From NCBI GenBank assembly GCA_019638115.1, contig JAHBUK010000002.1:689867-753866 (forward strand): a stretch of 64,000 nucleotides of DNA. The letters run 5' to 3'. Under the pieces are notes generated by a model. It had not been told where the DNA came from. It saw only the letters and a list, made by a program, of their open reading frames with translations, and made no database searches. The stretch comes from Flavobacteriales bacterium (GTDB taxonomy: Bacteria; Bacteroidota; Bacteroidia; Flavobacteriales_F; PHOS-HE28). Position 1 is the stretch's first letter; every line of letters starts with the position of its first letter. The position numbers and the translations under genes were made by a program. This document shows, piece by piece, positions 35,137-43,925 of the stretch.

Positions 35137-35624
35137 GCTGTGAAGATACGGGAAAGCGGTGCTACAGCGATGGTCTCGATGCTCTTCAACCGCTGGTTGA
35201 TCCAGTTCTCGGAATAACCTAAACGCAGGTACTGCTCCAAGGCCCGGTCGATGGTACGCTCTGGGTCCTGCATCTCATCCAGCCGCTCGGTTGCCACTTG
35301 CGCCAACCACAACTTGAAGGGTTCAGCCTTCGGCGATGGGATGGACTGGATGAGGCGGAAGAGTTGCTCGGTGTTAGCGACGTCGGTCATCCGCATCTTG
35401 CCGTCCTCGGCGGGCATTTTCAACTGTCCCATGTTTTGGGACAGTTCACTACCCTCCTCTTTCAGCTTCGTCTTCAGGGCGTTCCAATACTTGCGCGGTC
35501 GTGGACTCCCTGTTAGCGCGGCGATCACGTCGATGATGGAGAAGAACCACTTCTCCTGGTCGTGGTCCCAAGCAGTGCGCACCTGCTTGTCGTCGAAGAC
35601 CTGGATGGCGTTATTGACGGGCAT
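35115..35624 (-). pseudogene. Bro-N domain protein, C-terminally truncated
   Basis: This 169-residue frame starts at 35624 with MPVNNAIQVFDDKQVRTAWD. A Bro-N (phage antirepressor-type) domain follows: EKWFFSIIDVIAALTGSPRP, KYWNALKTKLKEEGSE and LFRLIQSIPSPKAEPFKLWL. The end of the conserved part, GYSENWINQRLKSIE, is normally followed by ~100 more residues (RKELTDEW and onward). Here it changes abruptly at about 35165 into unrelated IAVAPLSRIFTAWNGRCE. The gene is therefore broken at the junction with the nucleotidyltransferase module. It may still make a Bro-N-only protein. Confidence 0.65.
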
Positions 35625-35689
35625 TTCGTCGGGGTTGAATGCACAAGGTAGTGGTGACATAGCACTCGGTGGTCACAGGCAAGGCCGAA

Positions 35690-35760
35690 GTCCCCATCTG
35701 CTTCCGGTAGTGCATGTTCTTGGTGATATGGAGTGTGCCAGTGGGCGGCGGAGATCACTC
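35690..35760 (-). pseudogene. remnant B: second PIN-domain toxin tail, frameshifted
   Basis: On the minus strand the pieces VISAAHWH and, after a +1 shift, HITKNMHYRKQMG align with remnant A (IAATAAHLH / LITQDKHFRKLKG). The DNA is also alike, with GCCGCCCA and CTACCGGAAGCAGATGGGG matching the other copy. Neither an N-terminal PIN domain nor an antitoxin gene remains. Confidence 0.5.
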
Positions 35761-35780
35761 CACAGGGCTGCATAGCGCAT

Positions 35781-35788
35781 TACATTTG
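35781..35788 (+). promoter_or_regulatory. -7 element (TACATTTG) of the RelE/ParE-type operon
   Basis: This is an exact TAnnTTTG match ending 5 nt before the antitoxin ATG at 35794. Confidence 0.55.
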
Positions 35789-35793
35789 TTAGC

Positions 35794-36009
35794 ATGAATG
35801 CCAAAAGCCCCATCAAAGGCGTGAAGCTCATCACGGACGAGACCGAGAACCGGCGTTACGTGCAGATCGACCTTGTCACGTTGGCAAAGGAACCTGAGGC
35901 GGTGGAAGAGTATCTTGATGGGCTTGTGGCGCTGGCACGGCGCAACGAACCGAGCATCCCGCATGAGGAGGTGGCGAAGGCCGTGTACAAGCGCGCAAAG
36001 CGCAAATGA
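35794..36009 (+). CDS. antitoxin-like protein of a type II toxin-antitoxin pair
   Basis: This 71-residue protein has an N-terminal strand region (KGVKLITDETENRRYVQIDL) and a C-terminal helical tail NEPSIPHEEVAKAVYKRAKR. The tail resembles the toxin-binding part of small RelB-type antitoxins. Its stop codon overlaps the toxin ATG (ATGA at 36006-36009), the usual coupling in such operons. A perfect TACATTTG promoter element stands 5 nt upstream of the ATG. DNA binding to its own promoter is likely by analogy. The antitoxin family itself is uncertain. Confidence 0.7.
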   Translation: MNAKSPIKGVKLITDETENRRYVQIDLVTLAKEPEAVEEYLDGLVALARRNEPSIPHEEVAKAVYKRAKRK

Positions 36010-36263
36010 GATACGCCATCGAGTGGCTCCGGAGTGCCCGGAAAGAGATCGACGCCATACCGGTGCGCGCAGCGGTCCGTATCGTGGAGACGGTCGGACA
36101 ATTGGCGGAGAACCCACGACCCGCGGGATGCAAGAAGCTTAAAGGACATGACGATCTATGGCGCATCCGAATAGGGAGCTACAGGGTCATCTACTTCATC
36201 GGCGATGCGATCAGGCTGGTGCGTGTCGAAAAGGTATCCGACCGGAAGGACGCGTATCGCTGA
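36006..36263 (+). CDS. RelE/ParE-family toxin
   Basis: This 85-residue protein shows the compact RelE/ParE fold: MRYAIEWLRSARKEIDAIPV, a helix VRIVETVGQLAENPRPAGCK and KLKGHDDLWRIRIGSYRVIY, ending FIGDAIRLVRVEKVSDRKDA. The LWRIRIGSYRVIY strand with Arg residues is the family hallmark. RelE members cut mRNA in the ribosome and ParE members poison gyrase. The sequence alone does not separate them, though the closing VxxRxDAYR pattern is RelE-like. The stop codon lies 3 bp before the decayed acs tail begins. Confidence 0.85.
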   Translation: MRYAIEWLRSARKEIDAIPVRAAVRIVETVGQLAENPRPAGCKKLKGHDDLWRIRIGSYRVIYFIGDAIRLVRVEKVSDRKDAYR

Positions 36264-36266
36264 AGA

Positions 36267-36488
36267 GCCGCATCGCCAAGCCGGACAGGATCCTGTTCGT
36301 TAGCGGCCTGCCGGCAAAGACAGGCGCCTTCATTCCGCAGGCATGGCCTGCCGAAGACGCGCAGCGGGACCTTCGGCATGCGGCGGATCCTGCGGAAGGC
36401 GGCGGAGAACGAACTGGGGAGTTTGGGGGATTCGAGCACGTTGCTGGATCCGGCAGTGGTGGAGGAGATCAGATCAGGCCGAGTGTAG
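36267..36488 (+). pseudogene. decayed second copy of the acs 3' end (right repeat arm)
   Basis: Bases 36267-36488 align with 32816-32994: GCCGCATCGCCAAGCCGGAC, then AGCGGCCTGCCG, AAGACGCGCAGCGG, ATCCTGCGGAAG, TTTGGGGGAT and GTGGTGGAGGAGATCA. The reading frame is destroyed by a 40-bp insertion at 36314-36353, flanked by the 9-bp direct repeat GGCCTGCCG, and by further small indels. Only the last ~60 codons of acs are represented. The HAD phosphatase gene follows after 13 bp. Confidence 0.85.
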
Positions 36489-36501
36489 CCATCTTTACCT
36501 C

Positions 36502-36918
36502 ATGAGCCACCTCCACGACGCCTTCGACAACGGCAAGCGCATCAGCCCCAAACTACCCGAGGGGAAGAAGAATTTCCTGATCGACATCGACGGCACCATC
36601 TGCGAGGACATCCCCAACGAGGAGCCCGAGCGCATGGTGAGCGCTGCGATCTACGAGGGCGCACTGGAGATCTGCAACGGCTGGTACGACGAGGGGCACA
36701 TCATCACCTTCTTCACCAGCCGCCTGGAGGAGCACCGCCCCGTGACCACTGAATGGCTGGACCGGCATGGATTCAAGTATCACGCGATCCTATTCGGCAA
36801 GCCGCGCGGCGGCAACTACCATTGGATCGACAATCACATTGTACGGGCCACGCGCTACGATGGCAAGTTCACCCAACTGGTGGAGCGGCAGGCCACGATC
36901 GAGACTTTCGAGGAGTAG
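36502..36918 (+). CDS. HAD-like phosphatase of unknown substrate
   Basis: This 138-residue protein has the HAD nucleophile motif FLIDIDGTICED with Asp28 and Asp30. The second motif is the Ser/Thr in ITFFTSRLEEHR, and a Lys/Arg and late acidic region follows (FGKPRGGNYHWIDNHIV). It has no cap domain and is short, like the capsule-biosynthesis and LNS2-related HAD proteins. In Bacteroidota such genes are often labelled phosphoheptose isomerase, which does not fit these motifs. The ATG at 36502 is preceded by CATCTTTA at 4 nt. Confidence 0.78.
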   Translation: MSHLHDAFDNGKRISPKLPEGKKNFLIDIDGTICEDIPNEEPERMVSAAIYEGALEICNGWYDEGHIITFFTSRLEEHRPVTTEWLDRHGFKYHAILFGKPRGGNYHWIDNHIVRATRYDGKFTQLVERQATIETFEE

Positions 36919-36979
36919 TTGCCGCTGTGTCCTCCGTGGGCAACCGTTCATCACGGGATGGAGGGCTGGATGCCGGGCC

Positions 36980-36987
36980 TACATTTG
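36980..36987 (+). promoter_or_regulatory. -7 element (TACATTTG) of the tricorn-like protease gene
   Basis: This is an exact TAnnTTTG match, 21 nt before the ATG at 37009, predicting a leader of about 15 nt. Confidence 0.5.
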
Positions 36988-37008
36988 GCCATTCAGCATC
37001 CCAACAGC

Positions 37009-40000
37009 ATGATCCTGCGCAAGCACCTTCCCCAACGTCTGCTGGCAAGCAGCAGCGTCTTCGCACTATGCCTTTCCAGCGCGGCCCAAGTGGCACCCAG
37101 CACCGACGAAGCCATGTGGTTGCGCAATCCGGCCATATCACCGGATGGCAAGGAGATCGTGTTCTGCTACCAGGGCGATCTGTGGAAGGTGGCGACGAGC
37201 GGAGGCACGGCCACGCTGCTCACCACCCATGAAGCCTACGACAGCAATCCGGTGTGGTCGCGCGATGGCAAGCTGATCGCCTTCAGCAGCAACCGGCACG
37301 GCAACGACGATGTGTTCATCATGCCGGCCAGCGGCGGGGCGGCCACACGCCTTACATTCCATTCCGCCAGCGACATACCCAGCGATTTCAGCGCGGATGG
37401 CAAGTCCGTGCTTTTTGCCAGCAGCCGCCTGGACGACCACCGCAACCAGCAGTTCCCCAGCCCCGGCCTGGGTGAGTTGTACAGCGTTTCCATTGAAGGT
37501 GGCAAGGCACGCCGGGTGATGACCACCGTAGCCGAACGCGCCCGCTACAACCCGGCCGGCGACCGCATCGTGTTCCACGACTGGAAGGGCTACGAGGACG
37601 AGCATCGCAAGCACCACATCAGCAGCGTTACGCGCGACATCTGGACCTACGTACCGGCCACCGGCGAGTACCGCCAGCTCAGCAGCTTCGGTGGCGAGGA
37701 CCGTGACCCCGTGTACAGTGCGGACGGCAACACGGTGTACTACCTGAGCGAGGAGAAGGGCAACTTCAACCTCTTCAAGATACCCGCCAACGGTGGCAGC
37801 AGCACGGCCCTCACCGACTTCAAGCACCACCCTGTAAGGCACCTGAGCATCAGCAGGAATGGCGTGCTCTGTTTCAGCTACCACGGAAGCCTCTACACCT
37901 ACACCGAAGGAAGTACGCCCGCCAAGGTCAGCGTACGTGTGGCCGTCGATCAGCGCTACAACCCCGAACGCACTGTGAAAGTGAACGGCGGCATCGATGA
38001 CTTCGCAGTATCCCCCAACGGCAAGGAGGTGGCCTTCATCCACCGCGGTGAGGTCTTCGTGAGCAGTGTGAAGGAAGGAACCACGCGACGCATCACCAAT
38101 ACGCCCGAGCAGGAGCGCTCGGTGAGCTTCAGCCCCGATGGCAGAACGTTGCTCTACGCCAGCGAACGCAACAACAGTTGGGACCTGTACACCACCACCA
38201 TCACGCGCAAGGAGGAGCCTTACTTCTTCAGCGCCACCCTGCTGAAGGAAGAAGCGCTGCTGGCCACACCGGCCGAGGAATTCCAGCCGGCCTGGAGCCC
38301 CGATGGCAAGGAGGTGGCCTACCTGGAGGAACGCACCGCGGTGCGCATCTACAATCTGGCCGACAAAAAGAGCCGCACGGTGCTCCCGGCCGACCGCAAC
38401 TACAGCTACGCCGATGGCGATCAGTACTTCGATTGGAGCCCCGATGGCAAGTGGTTGCTGGTGGAATTCCTGAACCCCGAACAGTGGATCACCCAGAGCG
38501 GCCTGGTGAAAGCCGATTGCAGTGGCGAAGTGGTGAACCTGAGCAAGAGCGGCTACGGCCACGGCGGTCCCACCTGGGCCATGGACGGCAAGGTGGTGCT
38601 CACCTACAGCAGCCGCGATGGCATGAAGAACCACGCCAGCTGGGGTGGCCAGGCGGACGTGTACGGCACCTTCATGACCCAAGCCGCACTGGACCGGTAC
38701 CGACTGAGCGAAGAGGATTTCGAGCTTCTGAAGGAGGAAGAGGAGAAGCGCAAGAAGGAGGAGGAAGAGAAAAAAGCTCCGGCCGCTAAAGGCAAGAAGG
38801 AGGAAAAACCGGCCGTGGAGCCTTTGAAGTTCGAGCTGGACGGCATTGAAGCACGGCGTGTTCGCCTCACCCTGCACTCGTCCAACCTGGCCGGTGCCGT
38901 GCTGAGCAAGGATGGCGAGAAACTCTACTACCTGGCCAACTTCGAGAAGGGCTTCGACCTGTGGCAGACCGACCTGCGCAGCCGCGAGACCAAGGTGCTG
39001 GCCAAGCTCGGCACCTATGATGTGGGCGGCCTTGTGATCGACAAGGAAGGCAAGAACCTCTTCTTCCTGAAGGATGGTTCCATTGCCCGCGTGGAACTGG
39101 ACAAAGGCAGTGTGGAGGGCGTGGGCGTGAACGGCGAGATGAGCCTGAACGAGACCGCCGAGCGCCTATACCTGTTCGAGCACGTGTGGCGACAGGTGGT
39201 GAAGAAGTTCTACGACCCCAAGCTGCACGGCGTGGATTGGGACTTCTACAAGGCCGAATACCTGCGCATGGTGCCGCACGTGAACAACAACTACGACTTC
39301 GCCGAACTGCTGAGTGAGCTGCTGGGCGAACTGAACGCATCGCACACGGGCTCCGGCTACCGCACAGGAAGCGCCACGGGTGATGCCACCGCTTCACTGG
39401 GCCTGTTCTACGACGAGGACTTCCAAGGCGATGGACTGCGCATCACCGAAGTGATGAAGCGCGGGCCCTGCGTGAAGGAAGGCTCACGCATCAAGGCCGG
39501 GGTGATCATTGAGCAGATCGACGGTGTGGTGATCAGCGCCAAGGAGGACCCCAGCCGCCTGCTGAACCGAAAGGCCGGCAAGCCCACCCTGCTGAGCCTG
39601 CATGACCCAGCAACCAAGCAGCGCTGGGTGGAGACCGTGAAGCCCATTGGCCGCGGGGAGGAAAACCAGCTTCTCTACCTCCGCTGGACCGAGCGCTGCG
39701 CATTCCTGGTGGACAGCCTCAGCGGCGGCCAGGTGGGCTACGTGCACGTGCGCGGCATGAACGACGACAGCTACCGCAAGGTCTACGAGGACGCACTGGG
39801 CAAACACCACGACAAGAAGGCCCTGGTGGTGGATACCCGCTTCAACGGTGGCGGCTGGTTGCACGACGACCTGGCCACCTTCCTGAGCGGACAGGTGTAC
39901 ATGCGCGTGGAGCCCCGCGGGCAGAAACTCGGCACCGAACCCATGTTCAAGTGGAGCCGCCCGAGCGCCGTGGTGATGAGCGAAAGCAACTACAGCGATG

Positions 40001-40281
40001 CGCACCTTTTCCCCGTTACCTACAAGGCACTGGGCGTTGGCCAACTGGTGGGCATGCCCGTACCTGGCACCGGCACCGCCGTGTGGTGGGAAGGTCTGCA
40101 GAACGGCATGTACTTCGGCATCCCCCAGGTGGGCATGATCGACAATGCGGGGAACTTCATGGAGAATACCCAGTTGGAGCCCGACCTGCGCCAGCCCAAT
40201 GAACCGGGGCTGGTGAGCAAGGGCCGCGATCAGCAACTGGAGGCCGCTGTGAAGTTGCTGCTGGAGGAGGTGAAGCGCTGA
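37009..40281 (+). CDS. tricorn-like S41 family serine protease
   Basis: This 1090-residue protein has a signal peptide (MILRKHLPQRLLASSSVFALCLSSAAQ). The first half holds PD40/propeller repeats (ISPDGKEIVFCYQGDLWKV, WSRDGKLIAFSSNRHGNDDV, FSPDGRTLLYASERNNSWD). A Lys/Glu-rich linker (KEEEEKRKKEEEEKKAP) lies near residue 580, followed by a second propeller. A helical core domain comes next (VWRQVVKKFYDPKLHGVDWD), then a PDZ-like segment and an S41 catalytic domain with VVDTRFNGGGWLHDDLATFL and the nucleophile Ser in ESNYSDAHLF. Tricorn proteases degrade oligopeptides in the periplasm of Bacteroidota. The convergent adhesin gene ends 9 bp beyond its stop codon. Confidence 0.92.
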   Translation: MILRKHLPQRLLASSSVFALCLSSAAQVAPSTDEAMWLRNPAISPDGKEIVFCYQGDLWKVATSGGTATLLTTHEAYDSNPVWSRDGKLIAFSSNRHGNDDVFIMPASGGAATRLTFHSASDIPSDFSADGKSVLFASSRLDDHRNQQFPSPGLGELYSVSIEGGKARRVMTTVAERARYNPAGDRIVFHDWKGYEDEHRKHHISSVTRDIWTYVPATGEYRQLSSFGGEDRDPVYSADGNTVYYLSEEKGNFNLFKIPANGGSSTALTDFKHHPVRHLSISRNGVLCFSYHGSLYTYTEGSTPAKVSVRVAVDQRYNPERTVKVNGGIDDFAVSPNGKEVAFIHRGEVFVSSVKEGTTRRITNTPEQERSVSFSPDGRTLLYASERNNSWDLYTTTITRKEEPYFFSATLLKEEALLATPAEEFQPAWSPDGKEVAYLEERTAVRIYNLADKKSRTVLPADRNYSYADGDQYFDWSPDGKWLLVEFLNPEQWITQSGLVKADCSGEVVNLSKSGYGHGGPTWAMDGKVVLTYSSRDGMKNHASWGGQADVYGTFMTQAALDRYRLSEEDFELLKEEEEKRKKEEEEKKAPAAKGKKEEKPAVEPLKFELDGIEARRVRLTLHSSNLAGAVLSKDGEKLYYLANFEKGFDLWQTDLRSRETKVLAKLGTYDVGGLVIDKEGKNLFFLKDGSIARVELDKGSVEGVGVNGEMSLNETAERLYLFEHVWRQVVKKFYDPKLHGVDWDFYKAEYLRMVPHVNNNYDFAELLSELLGELNASHTGSGYRTGSATGDATASLGLFYDEDFQGDGLRITEVMKRGPCVKEGSRIKAGVIIEQIDGVVISAKEDPSRLLNRKAGKPTLLSLHDPATKQRWVETVKPIGRGEENQLLYLRWTERCAFLVDSLSGGQVGYVHVRGMNDDSYRKVYEDALGKHHDKKALVVDTRFNGGGWLHDDLATFLSGQVYMRVEPRGQKLGTEPMFKWSRPSAVVMSESNYSDAHLFPVTYKALGVGQLVGMPVPGTGTAVWWEGLQNGMYFGIPQVGMIDNAGNFMENTQLEPDLRQPNEPGLVSKGRDQQLEAAVKLLLEEVKR

Positions 40282-40290
40282 GCGACCGGT

Positions 40291-42924
40291 CTACCGCACC
40301 AAGGTGACGTGGCCCGTGCGGCTCTCGGCAGTGCCGGCCTGCGTGTAGTTGAGCACGTAGAAGTAGGTGCCTTCGGGAACCTGCTCTCCGGCGAACTGAC
40401 GACCATCCCACACCATGCCCACACGGTCGGCCAGGAAGATCACCTGACCATAGCGGTTGCGCACTTCAAGGGAGAAGTCCGTGATGCCGGTGGTGTTGCC
40501 GAACACACCGAAACCGTCGTTCACACCATCGCCGTTCGGAGTGAACACGTTGGGCAGTTCAAGGTCACCGATGTCGCTGCGGGTGATGAGCACGCATGCC
40601 GTATCCAGGCAACCTTGAATGCTGCTCGCCTGCAGGCAGACCTGCACGCTTTCCACACCATCGGGGAAGGTGAACACGGGGTTCTCCTCGAAGGAGATGC
40701 CGAAGCTTCCGAAGGTCCAGAGGTAGGTGGCGGCATCCACCGAGGTGTTGGTGAGCGTTACGGGCGTTCCAGCACCTACCACCACCAAGGGATCGGCAGT
40801 GAACGATGCTGCGATGTTCGCACCGGGACCAACCACGAACGGAGCCGAGGCGGTACATCCGTTCGCATTGCTAACCTGCAGTGTGTAGGTGGCAGGGCAC
40901 AACTCGCTGAAAAAGGGTGAAGCCTGCGGTGTGCCACCATCCAGGCTGAAGAGCACTCCTCCTGTACCCACCACGTTCACGATGCCATCGCAAAGGTTGG
41001 CGCAACTCTCGTCGGAGATCTCCACGTTGGTGAGGTCGATGGGCGCGGGATCGTTCAGCACAACTTGTGTGCTTGCGGTGCAACCAGCGGCATCCTGCAC
41101 CACCACGGTGTAGTTGCCAGCAGCCAGACCAGTGAACGTGGCACTGGCCTGGAACACCACACCATCCAAGCTATACTGCAAGGGTGCGGCCCCGGTGGCT
41201 TGCACTTCGATGCTGCCATTGGCATCACCGCTGCACAGAGGATCCACACTGAGCACCTGATCGATCACAGGCGCATTGCTGGACGAAAGGTCCACAGCGG
41301 TCGTGGCTGTGCAGCCATCGGCATTGATCACCAACACGGCATAGCTGCCGGCGACAAGCCCCCCGAAGAAGGGATCGATCTGCAAGGTGGTGCCGCCGTC
41401 AATGCTGTACTGCAGGTCCGTGCCACTGGCAGTGACGGTGATGGACCCATCCGCTGCGCCACAAGCGGGCTGCACAGTGGTCACCCCGTCGATCACGGGC
41501 ACTTCCGCTGCCAGCACTTCCACCACCGCGCTGTCGCTCTCCCCTTCCCCATTGATCACCACCACGGTGTAGCTACCCGCAGCGAGGCCGGTGAACGTGT
41601 TGTCCGTTTGGAAGGTAGTGCCACCATCGATGCTGTACTGCAGGTCGGTGCCGGTGGCCGTGATGGTGATGCTGCCGGAATCGTTGCCACAACCGCTATT
41701 CTCAACCACCACATCGGTTATCTCCGGTACCTCCACCACCGGCGCACAGGCATTGTCGGCTCCGCTGGCGATCTCCAAGTAGAAGGTGGTGTTTGCCGCC
41801 GATTGTCCATCCACCAATAGCACGTACTCCTGGCCTGGCACCAAGCCCGTGATGGTATACCCGTGGTTGAACTTGGACCCGCCGTCATAGCACAACCGAT
41901 GGTACAGGAACTGATCACCGGTGGTGGTGTTGCAGTTGTTCACGAACATGCTGAGCGGGCAGGCCACCTGCGTGTAGGCCGGTGCATCGCAGGTGCCATC
42001 GTTGCGCAGCACCAAGGTCTGCTGCACGTTGTTGTTGAAGCCGGATACCGAGAGCGAGACGGTAGGCTCCGAAGCCACGAAGTAGAACCAGGCCGTGTTG
42101 TTCGGCTCCGCGTTCCAATTGCAGCCATTGAGCGTGAGCGGAGGAAAGTTCGGCTGGTTCTGTGGGTACGCCACGTTGGTGGCGAGCAGCACTTGGTCGG
42201 CGCCGCTCTGCGTGCACTGGGCTTGGGCGCAGGCACTGTTGTCCGTTCCACCGGTGATGTCCACGTAGTTGAAGGCCGGTCCGAACACCAACTCCACACT
42301 GTTGAACTGGATCTCCGTTCCGGTCGCCTCGATCATGGCGAAGGTCCAGGTGCCGTTGGCAGCATCTGTGGTGTTCAGGCTGGCGAAGCTCCCCGGCGTT
42401 TCCACACGGTAATACCCGAAGCTGTAGGGCATTCCGAGGTAGCTGTTCGTGTAGTCGTTCAATCGCTTCAACTGAGCATGGTCACGCAGCTTGATGGAAA
42501 CGAAGCGCGAGAAATCCGTGTCGTAGAAGTACCCGGCATTGAACACGTTGATGATGTTGCCTTGCGGATCCGTGAGGCGCGCGGCCAGGGTGGAGATGTT
42601 GCTACCGCTGGTGGAACCGAGCGACAGGTTGATCTGGCGGAGCACCATGCCACTGGCGGGCAGACCGCTCACCTCCACGTCCTTGGTCAGCGCCGTGTTC
42701 CAGTTGTTGCCACTGTCCCAGGTGTTGTGCGCGTTACCATCGGTATTGGAGAAGGTCACCACGGTTTGGCCGACCAAAGAATTCGCAGCAAGCCCCAGCG
42801 GGACCAGCAGAGTAGCACATCGACCCAGGGTCCTGCGCTGCAAGTATCCCGGTGCCGACCTTTTCGTGGATGTACTTGCGTTGCAGGGTACAACGCAATG
42901 ATGCATCGATGGATGAACGGACAT
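40291..42924 (-). CDS. SprB-repeat adhesin with gliding-motility (CHU_C, T9SS type B) C-terminal domain
   Basis: The protein has 877 residues. After a signal region (LVPLGLAANSLVGQ) comes a ~150-residue N-terminal beta domain. A region with SEPTVSLSVSGFN and YVLLVDGQSAANTTFYLEI of the pre-peptidase/CUB-like kind follows. Five SprB-type repeats of about 75 residues each run SITVTASGTDLQYSIDGGTT plus a GLAAGSYTVVVIN strand. A PKD-like segment precedes the C-terminal type B domain (LPNVFTPNGDGVNDGFGVFG, VRNRYGQVIFLAD, VPEGTYFYVLNYTQ). It is probably a surface adhesin exported by the T9SS. The ATG at 42924 has TAGTTTCG ending 5 nt upstream. Confidence 0.88.
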   Translation of the reverse strand: MSVHPSMHHCVVPCNASTSTKRSAPGYLQRRTLGRCATLLVPLGLAANSLVGQTVVTFSNTDGNAHNTWDSGNNWNTALTKDVEVSGLPASGMVLRQINLSLGSTSGSNISTLAARLTDPQGNIINVFNAGYFYDTDFSRFVSIKLRDHAQLKRLNDYTNSYLGMPYSFGYYRVETPGSFASLNTTDAANGTWTFAMIEATGTEIQFNSVELVFGPAFNYVDITGGTDNSACAQAQCTQSGADQVLLATNVAYPQNQPNFPPLTLNGCNWNAEPNNTAWFYFVASEPTVSLSVSGFNNNVQQTLVLRNDGTCDAPAYTQVACPLSMFVNNCNTTTGDQFLYHRLCYDGGSKFNHGYTITGLVPGQEYVLLVDGQSAANTTFYLEIASGADNACAPVVEVPEITDVVVENSGCGNDSGSITITATGTDLQYSIDGGTTFQTDNTFTGLAAGSYTVVVINGEGESDSAVVEVLAAEVPVIDGVTTVQPACGAADGSITVTASGTDLQYSIDGGTTLQIDPFFGGLVAGSYAVLVINADGCTATTAVDLSSSNAPVIDQVLSVDPLCSGDANGSIEVQATGAAPLQYSLDGVVFQASATFTGLAAGNYTVVVQDAAGCTASTQVVLNDPAPIDLTNVEISDESCANLCDGIVNVVGTGGVLFSLDGGTPQASPFFSELCPATYTLQVSNANGCTASAPFVVGPGANIAASFTADPLVVVGAGTPVTLTNTSVDAATYLWTFGSFGISFEENPVFTFPDGVESVQVCLQASSIQGCLDTACVLITRSDIGDLELPNVFTPNGDGVNDGFGVFGNTTGITDFSLEVRNRYGQVIFLADRVGMVWDGRQFAGEQVPEGTYFYVLNYTQAGTAESRTGHVTLVR

Positions 42925-42929
42925 GTTCG

Positions 42930-42937
42930 CGAAACTA
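42930..42937 (-). promoter_or_regulatory. -7-like element (TAGTTTCG) of the adhesin gene
   Basis: It has one mismatch to TAnnTTTG, ends 5 nt before the ATG at 42924 and supports that start. Confidence 0.5.
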
Positions 42938-43077
42938 AGTGGCACTTCATGCGAACTTTTGATGCCATAGTGCAGCCTTAATAACAAGGTTTCCCACAAT
43001 GCACTACGATCGCCAACAAATGCTAAACCCCGGGGATATCCCTGCCCAGTCTTTTGCTCATAAGCGGTGATGGTGGC

Positions 43078-43085
43078 TTTCTTTG
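43078..43085 (+). promoter_or_regulatory. -7-like element (TTTCTTTG)
   Basis: It has one mismatch to TAnnTTTG and ends 5 nt before the ATG at 43091. Confidence 0.4.
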
Positions 43086-43090
43086 GGCAC

Positions 43091-43921
43091 ATGTTCACAC
43101 GCGTGGAACAATTGCGTCGGCTCATCACCTTCATTATTCCGGCTCTTCTTACCTGCGCCACTGCGGCCCAGGACAGTAAGGTGGTATACCCTACCCAAAC
43201 CTTTTGGAGCAAGTTGGAGGTCAATGATTTCGGGGAATCCGGCAAATGGGGCTGGGGGCTTGATGGGATCATTCGCCGGAAGAACGAATTCGGCCAGGGC
43301 AGCATCTTCATGAGCCCGATGCGTGAGAGCATTCGCCCCTGGGTGCATTACCAGTTCAGCCCCCTGTCACGCTTGTCCATCTCCCCTTTGGGCTACATGC
43401 ACACCACCGAGTATGTGGCCAACCCGGAAGATCTGTTGCGCGAACCCTACCATGAACTGCGCACCACGCTGCAGTACTTCCACCACCAGAAGGTGGCCAA
43501 GGGGCGGATCATGCACACCTGGCGCTACCGCTACGAGTTCCGTTGGCAGGAACGCCCGGGCTCCGACGAATACAGGTACACCAACCGCTTCAGGCTGCGC
43601 TATCGGATCCGCTACCTGCTCAATTCAAAAGACTTCTACGAGAACAAGACCGCGTACCTGATGGCCTCCAATGAGTTGGGGATCAACATCGGGGAGAACG
43701 TGATCAGGAACACCTTCAACCAGAACCGTCTCTACTTGGGTGTCGGCATTCGTTTCCTGACCGCGGTACGGGGTGAGTTGCGCTACGTGGACCGCTTCCG
43801 GACACGCGGCGCCACCGGATTCGAATTCGACCTGGACCGCGGGTTGATGGCCTGCATCTATGTGGACATGCTGCGCCGCGTAGGTTCCAAGGACATTCCC
43901 ATGGTGCGCTTTGTGGACTGA
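43091..43921 (+). CDS. DUF2490-like outer-membrane barrel protein
   Basis: This 276-residue protein has a signal peptide (MFTRVEQLRRLITFIIPALLTCATAAQ). Strand-rich segments with aromatic and arginine residues follow (SKLEVNDFGESGKWGWGLDG, HTWRYRYEFRWQERPG, YRYTNRFRLRYRIRYLLN, NRLYLGVGIRFLTAVRGEL). The R-F-R-Y-R pattern of paired strands is typical of DUF2490 family proteins of Bacteroidota and Proteobacteria, thought to be outer-membrane barrels. The function is unknown. The MORN-repeat gene starts 4 bp after its stop codon and is probably co-transcribed. Confidence 0.75.
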   Translation: MFTRVEQLRRLITFIIPALLTCATAAQDSKVVYPTQTFWSKLEVNDFGESGKWGWGLDGIIRRKNEFGQGSIFMSPMRESIRPWVHYQFSPLSRLSISPLGYMHTTEYVANPEDLLREPYHELRTTLQYFHHQKVAKGRIMHTWRYRYEFRWQERPGSDEYRYTNRFRLRYRIRYLLNSKDFYENKTAYLMASNELGINIGENVIRNTFNQNRLYLGVGIRFLTAVRGELRYVDRFRTRGATGFEFDLDRGLMACIYVDMLRRVGSKDIPMVRFVD

Positions 43922-43925
43922 TCCG

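Noticed and set aside
34470..36263. Prophage
   Set aside because: Only one Bro-N fragment is present; there are no structural, lysis, integrase or replication genes.
37138..38877. 579-codon minus-strand frame opposite the tricorn-like protease
   Set aside because: It is an antisense shadow without start context or motifs.
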